From the NCBI GenBank assembly GCA_016648135.1, contig JADDOH010010114.1, positions 1-64,000 on the forward strand: a stretch of 64,000 bases of DNA, read 5' to 3'. Numbering within the stretch: the first letter of the stretch is position 1; every line of letters begins with the position of its first letter. This document shows positions 45,737-56,090 of this stretch, piece by piece. The notes beneath the pieces were generated by a model. It saw nothing but the letters and a program-made list of their open reading frames with translations, did no database searches and was not told the DNA's origin. Both the position numbers and the translations under genes were made by a program. This DNA is from Agrypnia vestita. Its lineage: Eukaryota > Arthropoda > Insecta > Trichoptera > Phryganeidae.

Positions 45737-45764
45737 AACGTCAATTTCATATGTAAGGACCTAA
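45737..45764 (-). repeat. Mariner right terminal inverted repeat
   Basis: Inverted partner of 44473-44500 with one mismatch; followed by the TA duplication. Confidence 0.95.
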
Positions 45765-45766
45765 TA

Positions 45767-45940
45767 TTATATATTATACTTCAAACCTTCTTTTTCTAAA
45801 TTTACTGTTATAACTTTAAACAACTATCTATACTATGTTAATTCTGTAATTTTTCCTATTCTACTCTTTGGATTTCTTGTATATATTATTATACAAAAGG
45901 TACTTCTGTGCCTTATATTGAAATAAATAAATATATGTAG
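45767..45940 (+). pseudogene. Continuation of the LINE 3' UTR after the mariner
   Basis: AT-rich sequence ending GAAATAAATAAATATATG, a typical LINE polyadenylation-like tail. The link to 43935-44472 is inferred from position and from the TA duplication joining the two halves. Confidence 0.45.
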
Positions 45941-46269
45941 CCATTTCCATCTATTTTTATTTAATTTATTTCATTATTTATTTTTAAAGAGTTTATTTAA
46001 TTATTCTAAATTATATTGCTCCATTTTTGTAAAAACGTCACACTTAAGCAATGAAAACAACTCGCGCAAATAAAATTGAAAAATATGTATTTAAATATTG
46101 ACGCGCTGTATCACAGTTTGATGATAATTTCATATGACAACTTGTTGTTTCGTCGCAACGTCACAAATAAAATGTGATATCATAAAAAGAACGTCTTTTT
46201 TTTATGAATAGCTTCCTACAGCTATCTCCTATACTCATAATAAGACTTTCTTACCCAAAAAATATTTTA
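45941..46269. other. Unassigned AT-rich sequence
   Basis: No frame or repeat boundary seen. Confidence 0.4.
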
Positions 46270-46700
46270 AAAATAATTCCACGCTTGTCCTAAAGCGTTT
46301 GCAACCCTTAAATCTGGGCGGTGGGTGAATGTACATATTATTAACAAACGCATCATCCCTTTGAACCGATGAGCATCGATCCTGTGATCCGATCGTAGGC
46401 CAGGTCCCAACCCCCCTCGGCCTCGCTTACCCCTATAAAACGTTTCCATTTTTCCATCGAATTTTCGTAATTTTCCCGCGCGTTTGTTCTGAGGGGGATG
46501 TTTGGGTTCGGGGGGGGGCAATAAATTTGACTGTCGGCCCCTCGGAGGGGTGTGGGGGCGGTTCGGCAGACAAGTGGCTCTATTTGGGGCTAAATTACAG
46601 GACGCCGAGCTGAAGGCGGACGGCATGCTGTAATTAAGGATATCATTAAGAGGGATCTGCGCTCAGGATCTCGCGCTCGGTTTTGGCGTGGTTTCGGGAG
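46270..46700. other. GC-rich island with poly-G tract
   Basis: This island of GC-rich sequence includes a run of G near 46508 and CCCCTCGG-type words. The 119-codon minus frame (46267-46626) is proline- and arginine-rich without a known domain and is probably a by-product of composition. It could be a promoter or conserved non-coding element. Confidence 0.35.
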
Positions 46701-46989
46701 GCGTGGTGATGTTTGTATTGAAGTGTGATGTTACTCCCTCTGCAGTTGTGTCTGATTTATATAAAACAAGTAACGGAATTAAAATGCAATGGTCGTGATA
46801 AAAAGGGAATTTTAAACCGATACCCCATCTTATTTACCATAGGCAGGGAGAATGGAGCGTGAAAGTTTGTGCACAGTGAAATTATTAAATACAATATTTG
46901 TTATGTCATTTAATATTTAATACAGTGAATTTACTATTTATTACAAATGAAGTTTAATTTTTTACATTACTGTCACGTCTCGTAACTGC

Positions 46990-47730
46990 GGGAGGAATGA
47001 ATAAAAACATTGGAAAATTATTAATGATTAATTAAGTTTTTGAAGGAAGCAAACACTTGGTGGTGGGACATTATAATTAAATTAATAAAAATAACTTGGT
47101 TAAACACCACTATATTTGTTGTCAATTCCGACTAGGTTTCGCTACGACCGTAGCTTCTTCAGGGTAAAATCTTAACTGACTTAACATTCTAAACTTATGT
47201 GCTTGGTAGCGGAGTTAGTATTATTCATAAAAACGGAATAGGTAGTAGACTAGATGATTTAGAGGCATTATAGATAAAAAAAGCCATTAATATGAATCAT
47301 AAAATCATTAATAATCAAGTAAACTTATCTTTTAGTGCACTTTTAAATATGTTCCACTTTAACAGTATCTAATATTCCTGCGCCCCCCTGAAACCTGGTC
47401 GGAATCGACAAAAAATATTGTGGTGTTTAACCAAGTTATTTTTATTCATTGGATTAATTAAGTATTCAATGTAGAAAGTCACTTAAAACGAATTAAACTT
47501 ATTGCTATCAATTCTTTTAATTACGTTATTTCGTAATGTATCACTCGTAAATGAACATCTTATTATCGATGGGTAACATGTTTTTATCACTTGCTAGAAT
47601 ATTCCGTTCTTGCACGTTTTATTTCGCTTATTGATTTCGCCAAATGGGCACTTCGCTCGATTATTCGCTCTATTTATCGCTTCGATTCCCTCACGATAGT
47701 CACACTCGCGGACTTTTTATAGAAATTTTT
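46990..47730 (-). repeat. LTR-like repeat, split by an inverted-repeat insert
   Basis: The minus strand has CTATAAAAAG (about 47714-47723), later AACGGAATATTCTAGCAAGT, and the end block TTTTTATTCATTCCTCCCGC near 46990. The insert at 47075-47462 interrupts it just before the end block. The order of blocks agrees with 20034-20440 and 50382-50735. Confidence 0.5.
47075..47462. mobile_element. Inverted-repeat insert with hammerhead-like motif
   Basis: The left arm AAAAATAACTTGGTTAAACA (47087-47106) and the right arm TGTTTAACCAAGTTATTTTT are perfect complements; pairing extends on to a GAAACC...GTCGGAAT block at each end. The left end, read on the minus strand, holds CTGAAGA, a GCTAC/GTAGC stem, GAAAC and GTC (47130-47162). 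Non-coding. Confidence 0.75.
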
Positions 47731-47740
47731 GATTTCTACA

Positions 47741-49050
47741 ATTCTCTATAGAAAGTATTTAAATGTATCTTACCGTTAGGCAGCATTCATAAAAAACGCA
47801 TGGCTCGACCATTTTTTCGTCGACTTTAGTTGTTAAATAGGTCACCACGAAGCCCTTTTATTTAACCGGGATAATATATAGCCTATGTCCACCCTAAAAG
47901 TCCATTCTAAATATTGGTGAAAGAATTTCTGAAATCGGATGAGTAGTTTCAGAGATTACCCCCCCCCCCCCCACATCCAAACTTACAAAATTTGCCTCTT
48001 TATATAATATTATTATAGATACAATTGAATATACAATTAAGTTGAAAAAACCTTTTAATGCAAATGAAGTTATTTAATACAACGGTTTATCTTTTTTATT
48101 TTCTTCATAATGAAAATCAACAGCTACAATAATTAAATAAATGTAAAAAAATAAATAAAGTGGTTTTCATAAGAAGTAGCAATGTATTTGCATATATGAA
48201 ACAATAATATATGACAGGTATAAAATCAAGAACTTATCCCACTGAGATGTTTCTAAGATAAATAAAGAACACCTGTCACTAATCAAGATTTTTTTTCTGG
48301 AATCTACCAAACCTACATAATTTGAAATAAGATTTGAAAAAAATATCAAACTTTAAAATATAGATATTACGTTACGCTACGTTATTATCTAGTAGTGTAT
48401 ATTGCTGCATTTGCTATTTAAATAATAACCCTGCAGTTAGTTTGACCCTTAAACATGTTGTTAGAAGATAAAATTTTGTGTTTGTAACTAAATGACGAAT
48501 TTTGTTGACATGGTAGCTCCACTAGTCCTATCGAGATTTCGATCAAACATTCCAAAAAAGTTCCATTCCCAATGTAACTTCAGATCACCGTAAGCGGATA
48601 GAATGCCAACGCCTGGCATACGTCAGATACAAGCGTTCTCTTTACTGACGAGGTCTACACGATTAAAGAAGCTCAAAAAAAAATGTTAATGTAACAAGTT
48701 ATAACAAAAGAATGTAATATACACCATACATTAAATAAATTAATTTAAAAAAAAAAATCTTCTCTACCAATCTTAACAGCTATTACCTACATCTCTTCAA
48801 CATGTAACCGAGTTTGATTCGAATTGCCGAGAATCTAATTTACATTTAATTTAGAAAAAATTGGAAGATATTCGGAAAGTTAAAAATTAAAGTATAAAAT
48901 TGTACAGAGTTAACCAAACCCCTTTTTTAGGCGAGAAGATTGGATCACAGCGGAAGAATGTCCCCCTGGCATATATTTACTACACATTTTTAACGCAGTT
49001 AAATTATTTATTTGTTCATAATTAAATCTCCTAGTTAACTAGTATATAGT
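47741..49050. other. Unassigned AT-rich sequence
   Basis: A C-tract lies at 47960-47972. The minus frame 48167-48349 has no recognisable domain. Confidence 0.4.
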
Positions 49051-49054
49051 ACTA

Positions 49055-49530
49055 CTTACTTACTATCACGCCGTTTCCCCGTGAGGGTAGGCAGAGAGGA
49101 TAGAGCGCCACACTCTTGTGTCCTGACATACAACTCTCGCCTCATCCACATTCATACATCTTCGCATGCAAGCTCGCCGGTTGTTGAGGCTTCTAACGGG
49201 ACCATCTTCCAGTATCTGATTGATCTGGTCATGCCACGTCTTCCGCGGTCGCCCTCTCTTTCTGGCGCCATCAACACTTGCATTATATATCTTTCTTACC
49301 ATAATTTCCTCATTCATTCGCTCAACATGCCCAAACCATCTGAGCGACCCTTTTTTAATTCTATTAATTATGCTAAGATCAGCTTTACATTCATTTCTAA
49401 TATCTGCATTCTTTACTCTATCATAAATTGATTTGCCACACATACGTCTGAGGGATCTCATCTCCACTGCATTAAATCTACTTTCTTTCCTCTTCTGCCA
49501 GCTCCAGGCTTCGCTTCCATACATCAGTAT
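49055..49530 (-). pseudogene. LINE-A, best-preserved C-terminal copy (152 codons open)
   Basis: The minus frame 49066-49524 reads through M-Y-G-S-E-A-W-S-W-Q, R-S-L-R-R-M-C-G-K, S-L-R-W-F-G-H-V-E-R-M, R-G-R-P-R-K-T-W-H-D-Q-I-N, C-M-R-R-C-M-N-V-D-E-A-R and the stop after H-G-E-T-A, without interruption. The tail is TAAG repeats (TACTTACTTACT on the plus strand at 49055-49066). It has no RT domain, so it is a dead 5'-truncated copy, but it defines the family's C-terminus well. Confidence 0.88.
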
Positions 49531-49660
49531 ATAATAAGTCTCCTAGAAAACCAGTAGTAGTATTTATATTAGTACTGTCTGAGTACATGAAAGGGACGGG
49601 AGATGTATGAGAGAACTGATTTGAAATTTATATTTTTAAAATCACATTTAAAAAATTCAC

Positions 49661-49960
49661 TTAAATTATTACACAAGGGTGTTCGCAGAAATTCTCGTTA
49701 CGATCCGTCAAAAAAATACCCGCCACAATAAACAAAGGCGCGAGAAGGAAACAAAAACGCGTCATATTCGGCCGTGTTTTGTTTTTTTTCCATTTTTGTT
49801 TGTTTTCCCTTCTATGCAAATACACCACCTGCTGTGGAAACAGCGCAACGTCTGCTCCGGCGTCCAGGGCCCCAGAAGCCTCCGTATCTCCGTACTTCAA
49901 CACTCCGAATATCCACCCCGAAACTAAAGGCTATAAGTCTGCAAGGGTTGAACGCACCAT
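49661..49960. other. GC-richer stretch without identified gene
   Basis: Four overlapping frames on both strands, none with a domain. Possibly conserved non-coding sequence. Confidence 0.25.
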
Positions 49961-50139
49961 CTTAATAATTGTTAATTGAATTAAAAGTGGCCTTTCAAAG
50001 TTACACGAGAAAATTACGAAAAATTATTAATACTAGACAATTTTAACAGTAGTATTAGCATTTAAACACTTAAAACGCACCTTTTTGTAAAATCCTTTCC
50101 ATCGAATTAAATACTAGTGTAGGACTAAACGATGTTAGT

Positions 50140-50207
50140 GTAAAGCGCCCTTGAGGTGACTTTTTTTTCGAAAATGGCACTATAGAAATTATCCATTATT
50201 ATTATTA
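50140..50207 (+). repeat. LINE/SINE 3' tail with hairpin and (ATT)n, second copy
   Basis: TGTAAAGCGCCCTTGAGGTG, then AAAATGGCACTATAGAAATT and an ATT run; a close relative of 20536-20618. Confidence 0.65.
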
Positions 50208-50381
50208 TTAAATCATCAAATCATCAATACATCAAATTTAACAGATTTTTTAACCTGTCAAGCGAGAATTACATCATCTTCAAAAACAACTTTTTGAGAA
50301 AGTTCTAAAAATAATTAGAATCGTCATTCAAATATTCGAAAAAATAGCCAAGTTATATATATGTATATACATATATATATG

Positions 50382-50735
50382 TATAAATAGACACCTCAAC
50401 GTTAGAACGGTCAGAATCAGTGATTCGTGACGGCGATATTACAACATGTGATATTAGAAGCGAGCGATCACAGTGTGACCAGACCAGTGATACCAGCGGT
50501 GAATTAATAAAGGAATACCAGGGTGAGAAGTCTTTCTACGAACGAAAATTAAACGGAGTTTACTAGAAAGTGATCGAAGGAATAGAAAAAGTGCTAAAAT
50601 AATAATTATGTGAAATATTCTGAAGACATTCAGTGACTATAAAATTAAGAACAATACTACAATTTAACTCGTATTCAGTGACCTTCCTTTGGTTGTAAAT
50701 TAAACTTAATTAATTTCCGGTGTTTTCATTTATCT
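50382..50735 (+). promoter_or_regulatory. LTR-like repeat with TATA box and initiator
   Basis: TATAAATA at 50382-50389 is followed by an initiator-like ATCAGTGATTCGTGACGG (A+1 near 50419). Then come AACGGAGTTTACTAGAAAG, TGACTATAAAATTAAGAAC, ATTTAACTCGTATTCAGTGA and CCGGTGTTTTCATTTATCTC, all in the order seen on the minus strand at 20034-20440. The conservation of promoter and downstream blocks across copies supports a retroelement-type terminal repeat. No primer-binding site or coding part is visible next to it. Confidence 0.55.
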
Positions 50736-51854
50736 CCCAAAGATACGTTGTTTATATATTTTGTACCTATTACACTGTTAACGCTCTTAAAAATATACTT
50801 AAATAAAATAATTCCACGATGGCTAAGAATACGAGTAGCAGGATATGTTATTAGACGTGACGACTCCAGAGTACTTCGTGGTCCATGAGGGATCACCAAC
50901 AGATTTCGGCTCCTGGGAGCCCACCTCATTGGTGGGCTGACTTTGTTCAACGTGATGCAGCGATGCTCCAGGGCTTGATCATGGTCCGATTGTTGCCGGT
51001 GTGTTTTAATTGGTATTCAAAATTATTCAGTCAGCACAAACCCTTGAACCGTTACAGTTGACGTAATTAAAAGCCTAGCCCTTTCAGCTGTCACATTGTC
51101 AGTGAGACAATGGGGCGTCATAGAGTGGGCAGATAAATAACATCGACGGGAATTAAATGATGCGATGACAGTCAGCTATAGCGAGATAATATTCAAGGAT
51201 ATGTTACGGATAAATAAATAAAAATTCTCAAAGAAAGCTAACGCTTTATGGCTTTACATAATAATTTAAATAAAAAGTGATGAGGAGGGACAGTGAATGA
51301 CTTGTTGGAAGGAATTTCTTCTAGACTTCTGATTTTCAACTAATCTTAGTACAGACACAGATGTTTAGCAATTAGGTAGAGGGAGAAAGTATATCAGATG
51401 CGGTAGAGCATCTGCTACGGGAAAGAGGAAGGAGAATTGGGATAACTTTAAAATTGTACTTGATTTGTAAATAAATTAATTTGATTATTTAGTAGTTTGA
51501 AGTGGCGTAAAACATAATTTATATTTTTATTAAAATAAATTTAATATCAATACTAAAAGAGTATAAAAGAGATAAAATTAATATTGATTAAAAAAAAGGT
51601 TTTTTAAGAAAAACAAAAAAGTCGCGTATAAATTAGATAAATCACTAAAATGTGCAGAAAAAACCTATGGTGTTTTCTTTATTTTGCCGGTCGAATTACT
51701 GTGCGACGACAACACTAAAATTAACGTCAAATTTGTTCTAGATTAAAAACTTTTTAGTAAGACATTTGTAATTTCTTATAAAGCCAAAATACCATTTAAA
51801 TTAACAATATAATGGTGGAGCTTTGCTAAGACAGTGAAAAAAAAAATTTTTTCC
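50736..51854. other. Unassigned
   Basis: The part 50815-51010 is GC-richer, with a minus frame (50726-50950, P-A-T-R-I-L-S-H-R-G) that looks repeat-derived but that I cannot assign. The rest is AT-rich. Confidence 0.35.
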
Positions 51855-52016
51855 AATGCGATAACAGGCCATAAGCCCCAGTGGCTGTAGGGAAACACAT
51901 CACAAAATCACACGAGCTTGAGTAAATAACATGGATATAGACCTCACGGGGAATCAAACCCAGAACCCTCAGCGTGAGAAGCCAGTGATATGTCTACTGG
52001 ACTGCAAGGACCGCTA
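51855..52016 (-). mobile_element. SINE family 2, second copy
   Basis: On the minus strand it reads CACTGGCTTCTCACGCTGAG, a B-box-like GGGTTTGATTCCCCGTGAG, then TTTACTCAAGCTCGTGTGAT and TTGTGATGTGTTTCCCTAC, matching 36925-37040 in order. Confidence 0.75.
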
Positions 52017-52189
52017 TTTAAAGGCGATATTTCACTTCCGTTGTAAATGTAAAATGTTAGAATGAAGAGTAAAGTGAATTTGATGAAAAAGAGTGATTTA
52101 GGTGATTAAAATGATGGTAGAGCAAATAAATTAGAAAGAAGTGATAAGAAATGTGAAAAGTGTTGATGGAACTCGAAAAGTCTTGGCTT

Positions 52190-52375
52190 TACCGGGTTAA
52201 CCAGATATTGGAAGATAGTACTATAAGAAGATGCTCCTCAGCAATCGATAAGCTTACATGAGAAGTTGTGCAAATGTGAGTGAGGCAAGAGTTATGCGTC
52301 AGAGTGTGTCACTCTATCGGATCTGCCTACCCCTGCGTGGTTGTTGATTAATTAGTATGTTCTCTGTTACACATA
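52190..52375 (+). pseudogene. LINE-A fragment, decayed C-terminal end
   Basis: GGTTAACCAGATATTGGAAG, GTGAGTGAGGCAAGAGTTAT, and TATCGGATCTGCCTACCCCT reproduce the last ~150 bp of LINE-A with stops and a degenerate tail. Confidence 0.65.
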
Positions 52376-52854
52376 CGTAATTGTGTGCTTGGTTAAATTT
52401 AGTACGAGGTTATATCCTTTTATATGAAACTGAATATCTGTCTGTCTGTTATGTATACAATTCTACGTCCTTAAACCGGTCTAGACCAAATTTTACCTAA
52501 TTACCCTAGTCTACTCAGCCAGTATCCCCATATTTAAAAATGTACATTATATTGAGTGCCATGAATTCCAAATAGTGTATAGTTATTTTTTACGATGCCA
52601 AAACATGGACTTAACATAACTCTCCCATGTAGAGCCTGCGCAAAGCAAAGGCATCCCTCTTCCCTTAAACTTCTATCTAAAATTATAATTGAATTAACAA
52701 GGGTGGGTATTTATTAACGACTAGTTACGAATAAATAGCGCAATTAATTTGAATCATGAAATATTTTTTGTAAAATACAAAAATCAATATTTACCAATGT
52801 GTATCAATATTGAGCAATATACACATGTATATAATAATGTCAGTTATATATCAA

Positions 52855-52976
52855 TATATCACTTGTCTAAGACCACTAATGAGTTTAGGAATACACGACT
52901 AGTTTCTACATCTGCAGTTGTCGAAACTAGTCGTGTATTCCTAAACTCATTGGTGGTCTTATATAAGTGATATATT
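52855..52976. repeat. Long near-perfect palindrome (~52 bp arms)
   Basis: The left arm has GAGTTTAGGAATACACGACT then AGTTTC; the right arm GAAACTAGTCGTGTATTCCT then AAACTC. They pair almost without mismatch around a 16-base centre. The GAAAC-TAGTC block at the inner edge resembles that of the 47075-47462 insert, which suggests a collapsed member of the same type. Confidence 0.85.
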
Positions 52977-53029
52977 TATATATAATTATAATGTCAAAGT
53001 TAACGCCAATTCAATAAAAAAAAAAAATT

Positions 53030-53569
53030 GTTTTTTATTTTTTATTATTAATTACACGGCTTGATAGCCTTTTACAACAGGTTTATACATAATTAAAATA
53101 CAACAAACGATTAAATGTAAAAGAAAAATAAAGGGTATAAATGTAAAAAAGTATATATACATAGTTAAAACATAATGAGGTTAGACATATATGTAAAAAA
53201 AGTATATATGCAAAAAAGTGTAAAGTAGTGATCTCAGAAATTTTTACTCACCGATAATATAGCAATATTAAAAATGAATAGCCAGGTATATATAAAAAAT
53301 TTAAGACATTATATAAAAATTTAATATTTTGAAAAGAAATGATCATATAATGATTTTTTAAATTTTGAGAGAGATAGATTTAAAATGTCGACATATGTAG
53401 GTAGTTCATTGCCCAGTTTGTGCATCCGAGGTATGCTAGAATTTGAACGATAGTTTGTGTCCGAATTGTCACAATAAAACAGCATGTTTTGGCGGGTCCT
53501 ACGGTTAGGTACTTTAAAATTAATACTATTCAGGAGTTTAAATAATAATATAATGTTCAGTTGATGCAT
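53030..53569 (-). pseudogene. LINE 3' end fragment (sister to 12650-13063)
   Basis: The minus frame 53321-53569 ends R-M-H-K-L-G-N-E-L-P-T-Y-V-D-I-L-N-L-S-L-S-K-F-K, the pattern N-x-L-P-x-x-V-D...F-K of non-LTR C-termini. It is followed by a 3' UTR shared with 12650-13063. It extends about 130 bp further 5' than that copy. Confidence 0.7.
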
Positions 53570-53629
53570 TATTTATGCTGATTACTCTGGATCTGTTTAT
53601 ACTGCATTTTTGCAGCCCTGATTCGAGCA

Positions 53630-53800
53630 GGTGTCGGTGGAAAGCTGCCAGAAGGGTGGAGGGTGGTTTTTGGAGTGTTTTTCTTTCGGGGGTGGTATTC
53701 CAGGCTGGCGGTGCGGGGCGCGGGGGGAAATGAAGTCACTTTTACCACCCAGGGTTGGAGAGCGCGGCCGATACGTTTAGGGGATCATTTCCAAAGTTTC
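53630..53800. other. GC-rich patch, unassigned
   Basis: G-rich on the plus strand; the 86-codon plus frame has no recognisable domain. Confidence 0.25.
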
Positions 53801-54655
53801 CAGTTTGATTGCGCTAAAATATTTTGTATTTTTTTTGTAACTGATGGTAAATTACTCTATGGTGCAATCCAACAGAAAGGAAATAGAAATTCATACAAAG
53901 GACACACAAAGGGTAGTTTTTAAAATTAATTATGTTTGTTAGCGCTACAGGTGGTACTGCTGGATCAAAAACAATTGGATCAAAAAAAATTTTGAGACAT
54001 CCTTTTAGTATGGGGTAATAGTTTCGCAGCGAAAAGGTAAATAAATGGCACACGAGTGATAATTGAAGAAAAAACTGCGTATATTACGCATCAACACTCT
54101 TTGAATCCGTGGCATAATTGTGTTAAACATTATTTTTATTAAACGGTTTTTTTCTAAATCAATGTTATCTTGAGACAACAAACATCCAACAAAACCTTAA
54201 TTTATCGAATTAGATTTCGTTTAAATTTTCGTTCCAACATAAAATTTCGTTCCAACGCCGAATTTCAAAGCTGAATCAGCCGACTAAAATTAAAAATATT
54301 GAAATCGGAACAAATTTTCATATTAATATTGAGAAATCTCGGAGCTGCGTAGGCACTTTTAATGTTCAATCATAATGGAAAATTGAATCGAAATAATGAT
54401 CGAATCTCGCCGAAAATGATTTAATAATGTAAAGTCATCCACTTTACGTAAATGTTGAAAGTTTCAGAGTTCTAACTAGTCGGGAAGTTGGTGAAAAATC
54501 AATTACAAGATTCCGCCACAAACAAACAGACAAAGAGACTAAATTAAAAGCATGTAAAAATGAAATAAGGCGACCACGTGATGCGTGGCGAATAACAATC
54601 GATGCGAGTGTTAAAAAAAAGAGAAGAAAGGTTTATGACTGACGTGAATATACGT
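53801..54655. other. Unassigned AT-rich sequence
   Basis: TTCGTTCCAACATAAAATTT is followed directly by a second TTCGTTCCAACG, a small duplication. No gene seen. Confidence 0.35.
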
Positions 54656-54659
54656 TTAC

Positions 54660-55020
54660 ATACTTACCATCATGCTGTTTCTCCGCGGGAGCAGGCAGAG
54701 AAGATGGAGCGCCATACTTCTCTGTCCTGACACACAACTCTTGCCTCATCCACATTTATACATCTTTGCATGGACCTAACCGGACCATCCTCCAATATCT
54801 GATTAATCTGGTGACGCCACGTCTTCCGCGGTCGTCCTCTCCCCTGGTGCCGTCAACAGTTGCGTCATGTATTTTTATTACCATTATTTCCTCTTTCATT
54901 TGCTCAACAATCCCAAAAAAACTCAACGACACTTTTTTGCTTTCTATTAACTGTGCAAAGACTAGCTTTACATTCTTTCCTAACACCTTCATTCTTTAGT
55001 CTATCATAAATTTGTGCCCA
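54660..55020 (-). pseudogene. LINE-A antisense copy, decayed
   Basis: The plus strand shows CTTACCATCATGCTGTTTCT, the complement of the G-E-T-A end. The minus frame 54756-54992 retains parts of the F-G-x-V-E-Q-M and I-M-V-I-K-I-H-D-A region. A deletion removes part of the C-M-R-R-C segment. Confidence 0.75.
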
Positions 55021-55149
55021 TGAAAAAAGGAAGACGACATTACTTAGTAGGATTTTTACAAATCTTACATATTTTTTTTCTATCCATGTGATATTTTAGA
55101 AGTAACGTAAAAATACAATAATTTAAAAAAAGTTAAGGTTATTATTACG

Positions 55150-55330
55150 GTCGTTAGACATATTTAACTGTAAATGGTTACGGATATTTTATACGAACCG
55201 TATGTTTTTCCGAGGAACGATTCTCGACGTTTCGTTGAAGTCGTATTCAACGTCATCAGGAGAACGACCTGTACCCGCGGAGGTATACACACAAGTACAG
55301 TCTGCCCTTTATTTCCGCGGGTATAGGTAC
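55150..55330 (-). repeat. Element end with hammerhead-like motif
   Basis: On the minus strand, CTGATGA, one base, a GTTGAA/TTCAAC stem with a six-base loop, then GAAACGTC, span 55226-55259. CCGCGGAGGTATAC at 55276 and TTTCCGCGGGTATA at 55311 form an adjacent inverted pair. The block is related to 20880-21150. Confidence 0.6.
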
Positions 55331-55369
55331 ATTTTACTGATCCTCTGGCAGACTCACATACAGCTTCAT

Positions 55370-56090
55370 CCCACTGTACATCACAGATGTTTGCGATCTT
55401 TTTTCTTTCTGAATGCCAATCTTATTTCATCTTTTTTTCTTGTACAGTGGTCATGTTCATGTTGGTTTTCTCTTATTTTTCTTACTAATTCAAATGTACT
55501 GTTGTATCCATTAACAATTTTGTATATAAATAGAAGTACATTAAATTTAATTATTTGTCTAAATGTCATTATTCGTAGACTTTCTAACATCAATTTGATT
55601 CTTGTGTATCGATTTCCTTTTAGTATAATTCTTAATGCTTTAATTTGAAGTAGTGTTAATTTATTCAATTCTTCTTCATTAGCCAGAAATAGTATACTGC
55701 TGCATAAATGCAGTAAATGATGTGGGGGACTATTATTGCGTTATATATATTTTTGTTTGTTTTCTCTGTTTTGATATATCTTCTGAATCTGTTTTGATAT
55801 ATCTTACGAATCTGTTTTAATATATCTTCTGATTCTTCTCAAGAGTGAAATTCGTTTTGCTATTTTTTTTGTTACATAATTAGTGTTCAATGAAAAGTTT
55901 AGGTTATTATCTATAATTATTCCCAAGTATTTTATATCAGTTGTTTCTTTGATTGCTTCCCCATCGATAATTATTGTTGGTGCATCTAGTATTCTCTTTT
56001 TTCCTATGTTCATTACTTTTGTTTTGTTGATATTTAAATACAGACGGTTAAATACAATATTTTTGTTGTTGAAATATTTGACTATCGCTG
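55370..56090 (-). pseudogene. LINE reverse transcriptase, C-terminal half (jockey/CR1-like), broken
   Basis: Minus frame 55804-56166 includes N-K-T-K-V-M, then D-I-K-Y-L-G-I-I-I-D-N-N-L-N-F, the RT thumb-proximal pattern. Frame 55381-55668 continues with L-L-Q-I-K-A-L-R-I-I-L, then R-Y-T-R-I-K-L-M-L-E-S-L and F-I-Y-K-I-V-N-G. The piece between (55669-55803) has a frameshift or stops. Palm motifs upstream are absent: the left boundary near 56090 meets unrelated GC-rich sequence, so the copy is 5'-truncated. Confidence 0.8.

Larger units (their letters stand above)
44473..45764 (+). mobile_element. Complete mariner element
   Basis: The 28 bp terminal inverted repeats (44473-44500 and 45737-45764) begin TTAGGTCCTTACATATGAAA and match at 27 of 28 positions. 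The flanks are TA on both sides (44471-44472 and 45765-45766), the mariner target duplication. The 1292 bp element contains one uninterrupted transposase frame. Confidence 0.97.

Noticed and set aside
46267..46626. 119-codon proline/arginine-rich frame as a gene
   Set aside because: Explained by the GC-rich island; no domain, and low-complexity composition.
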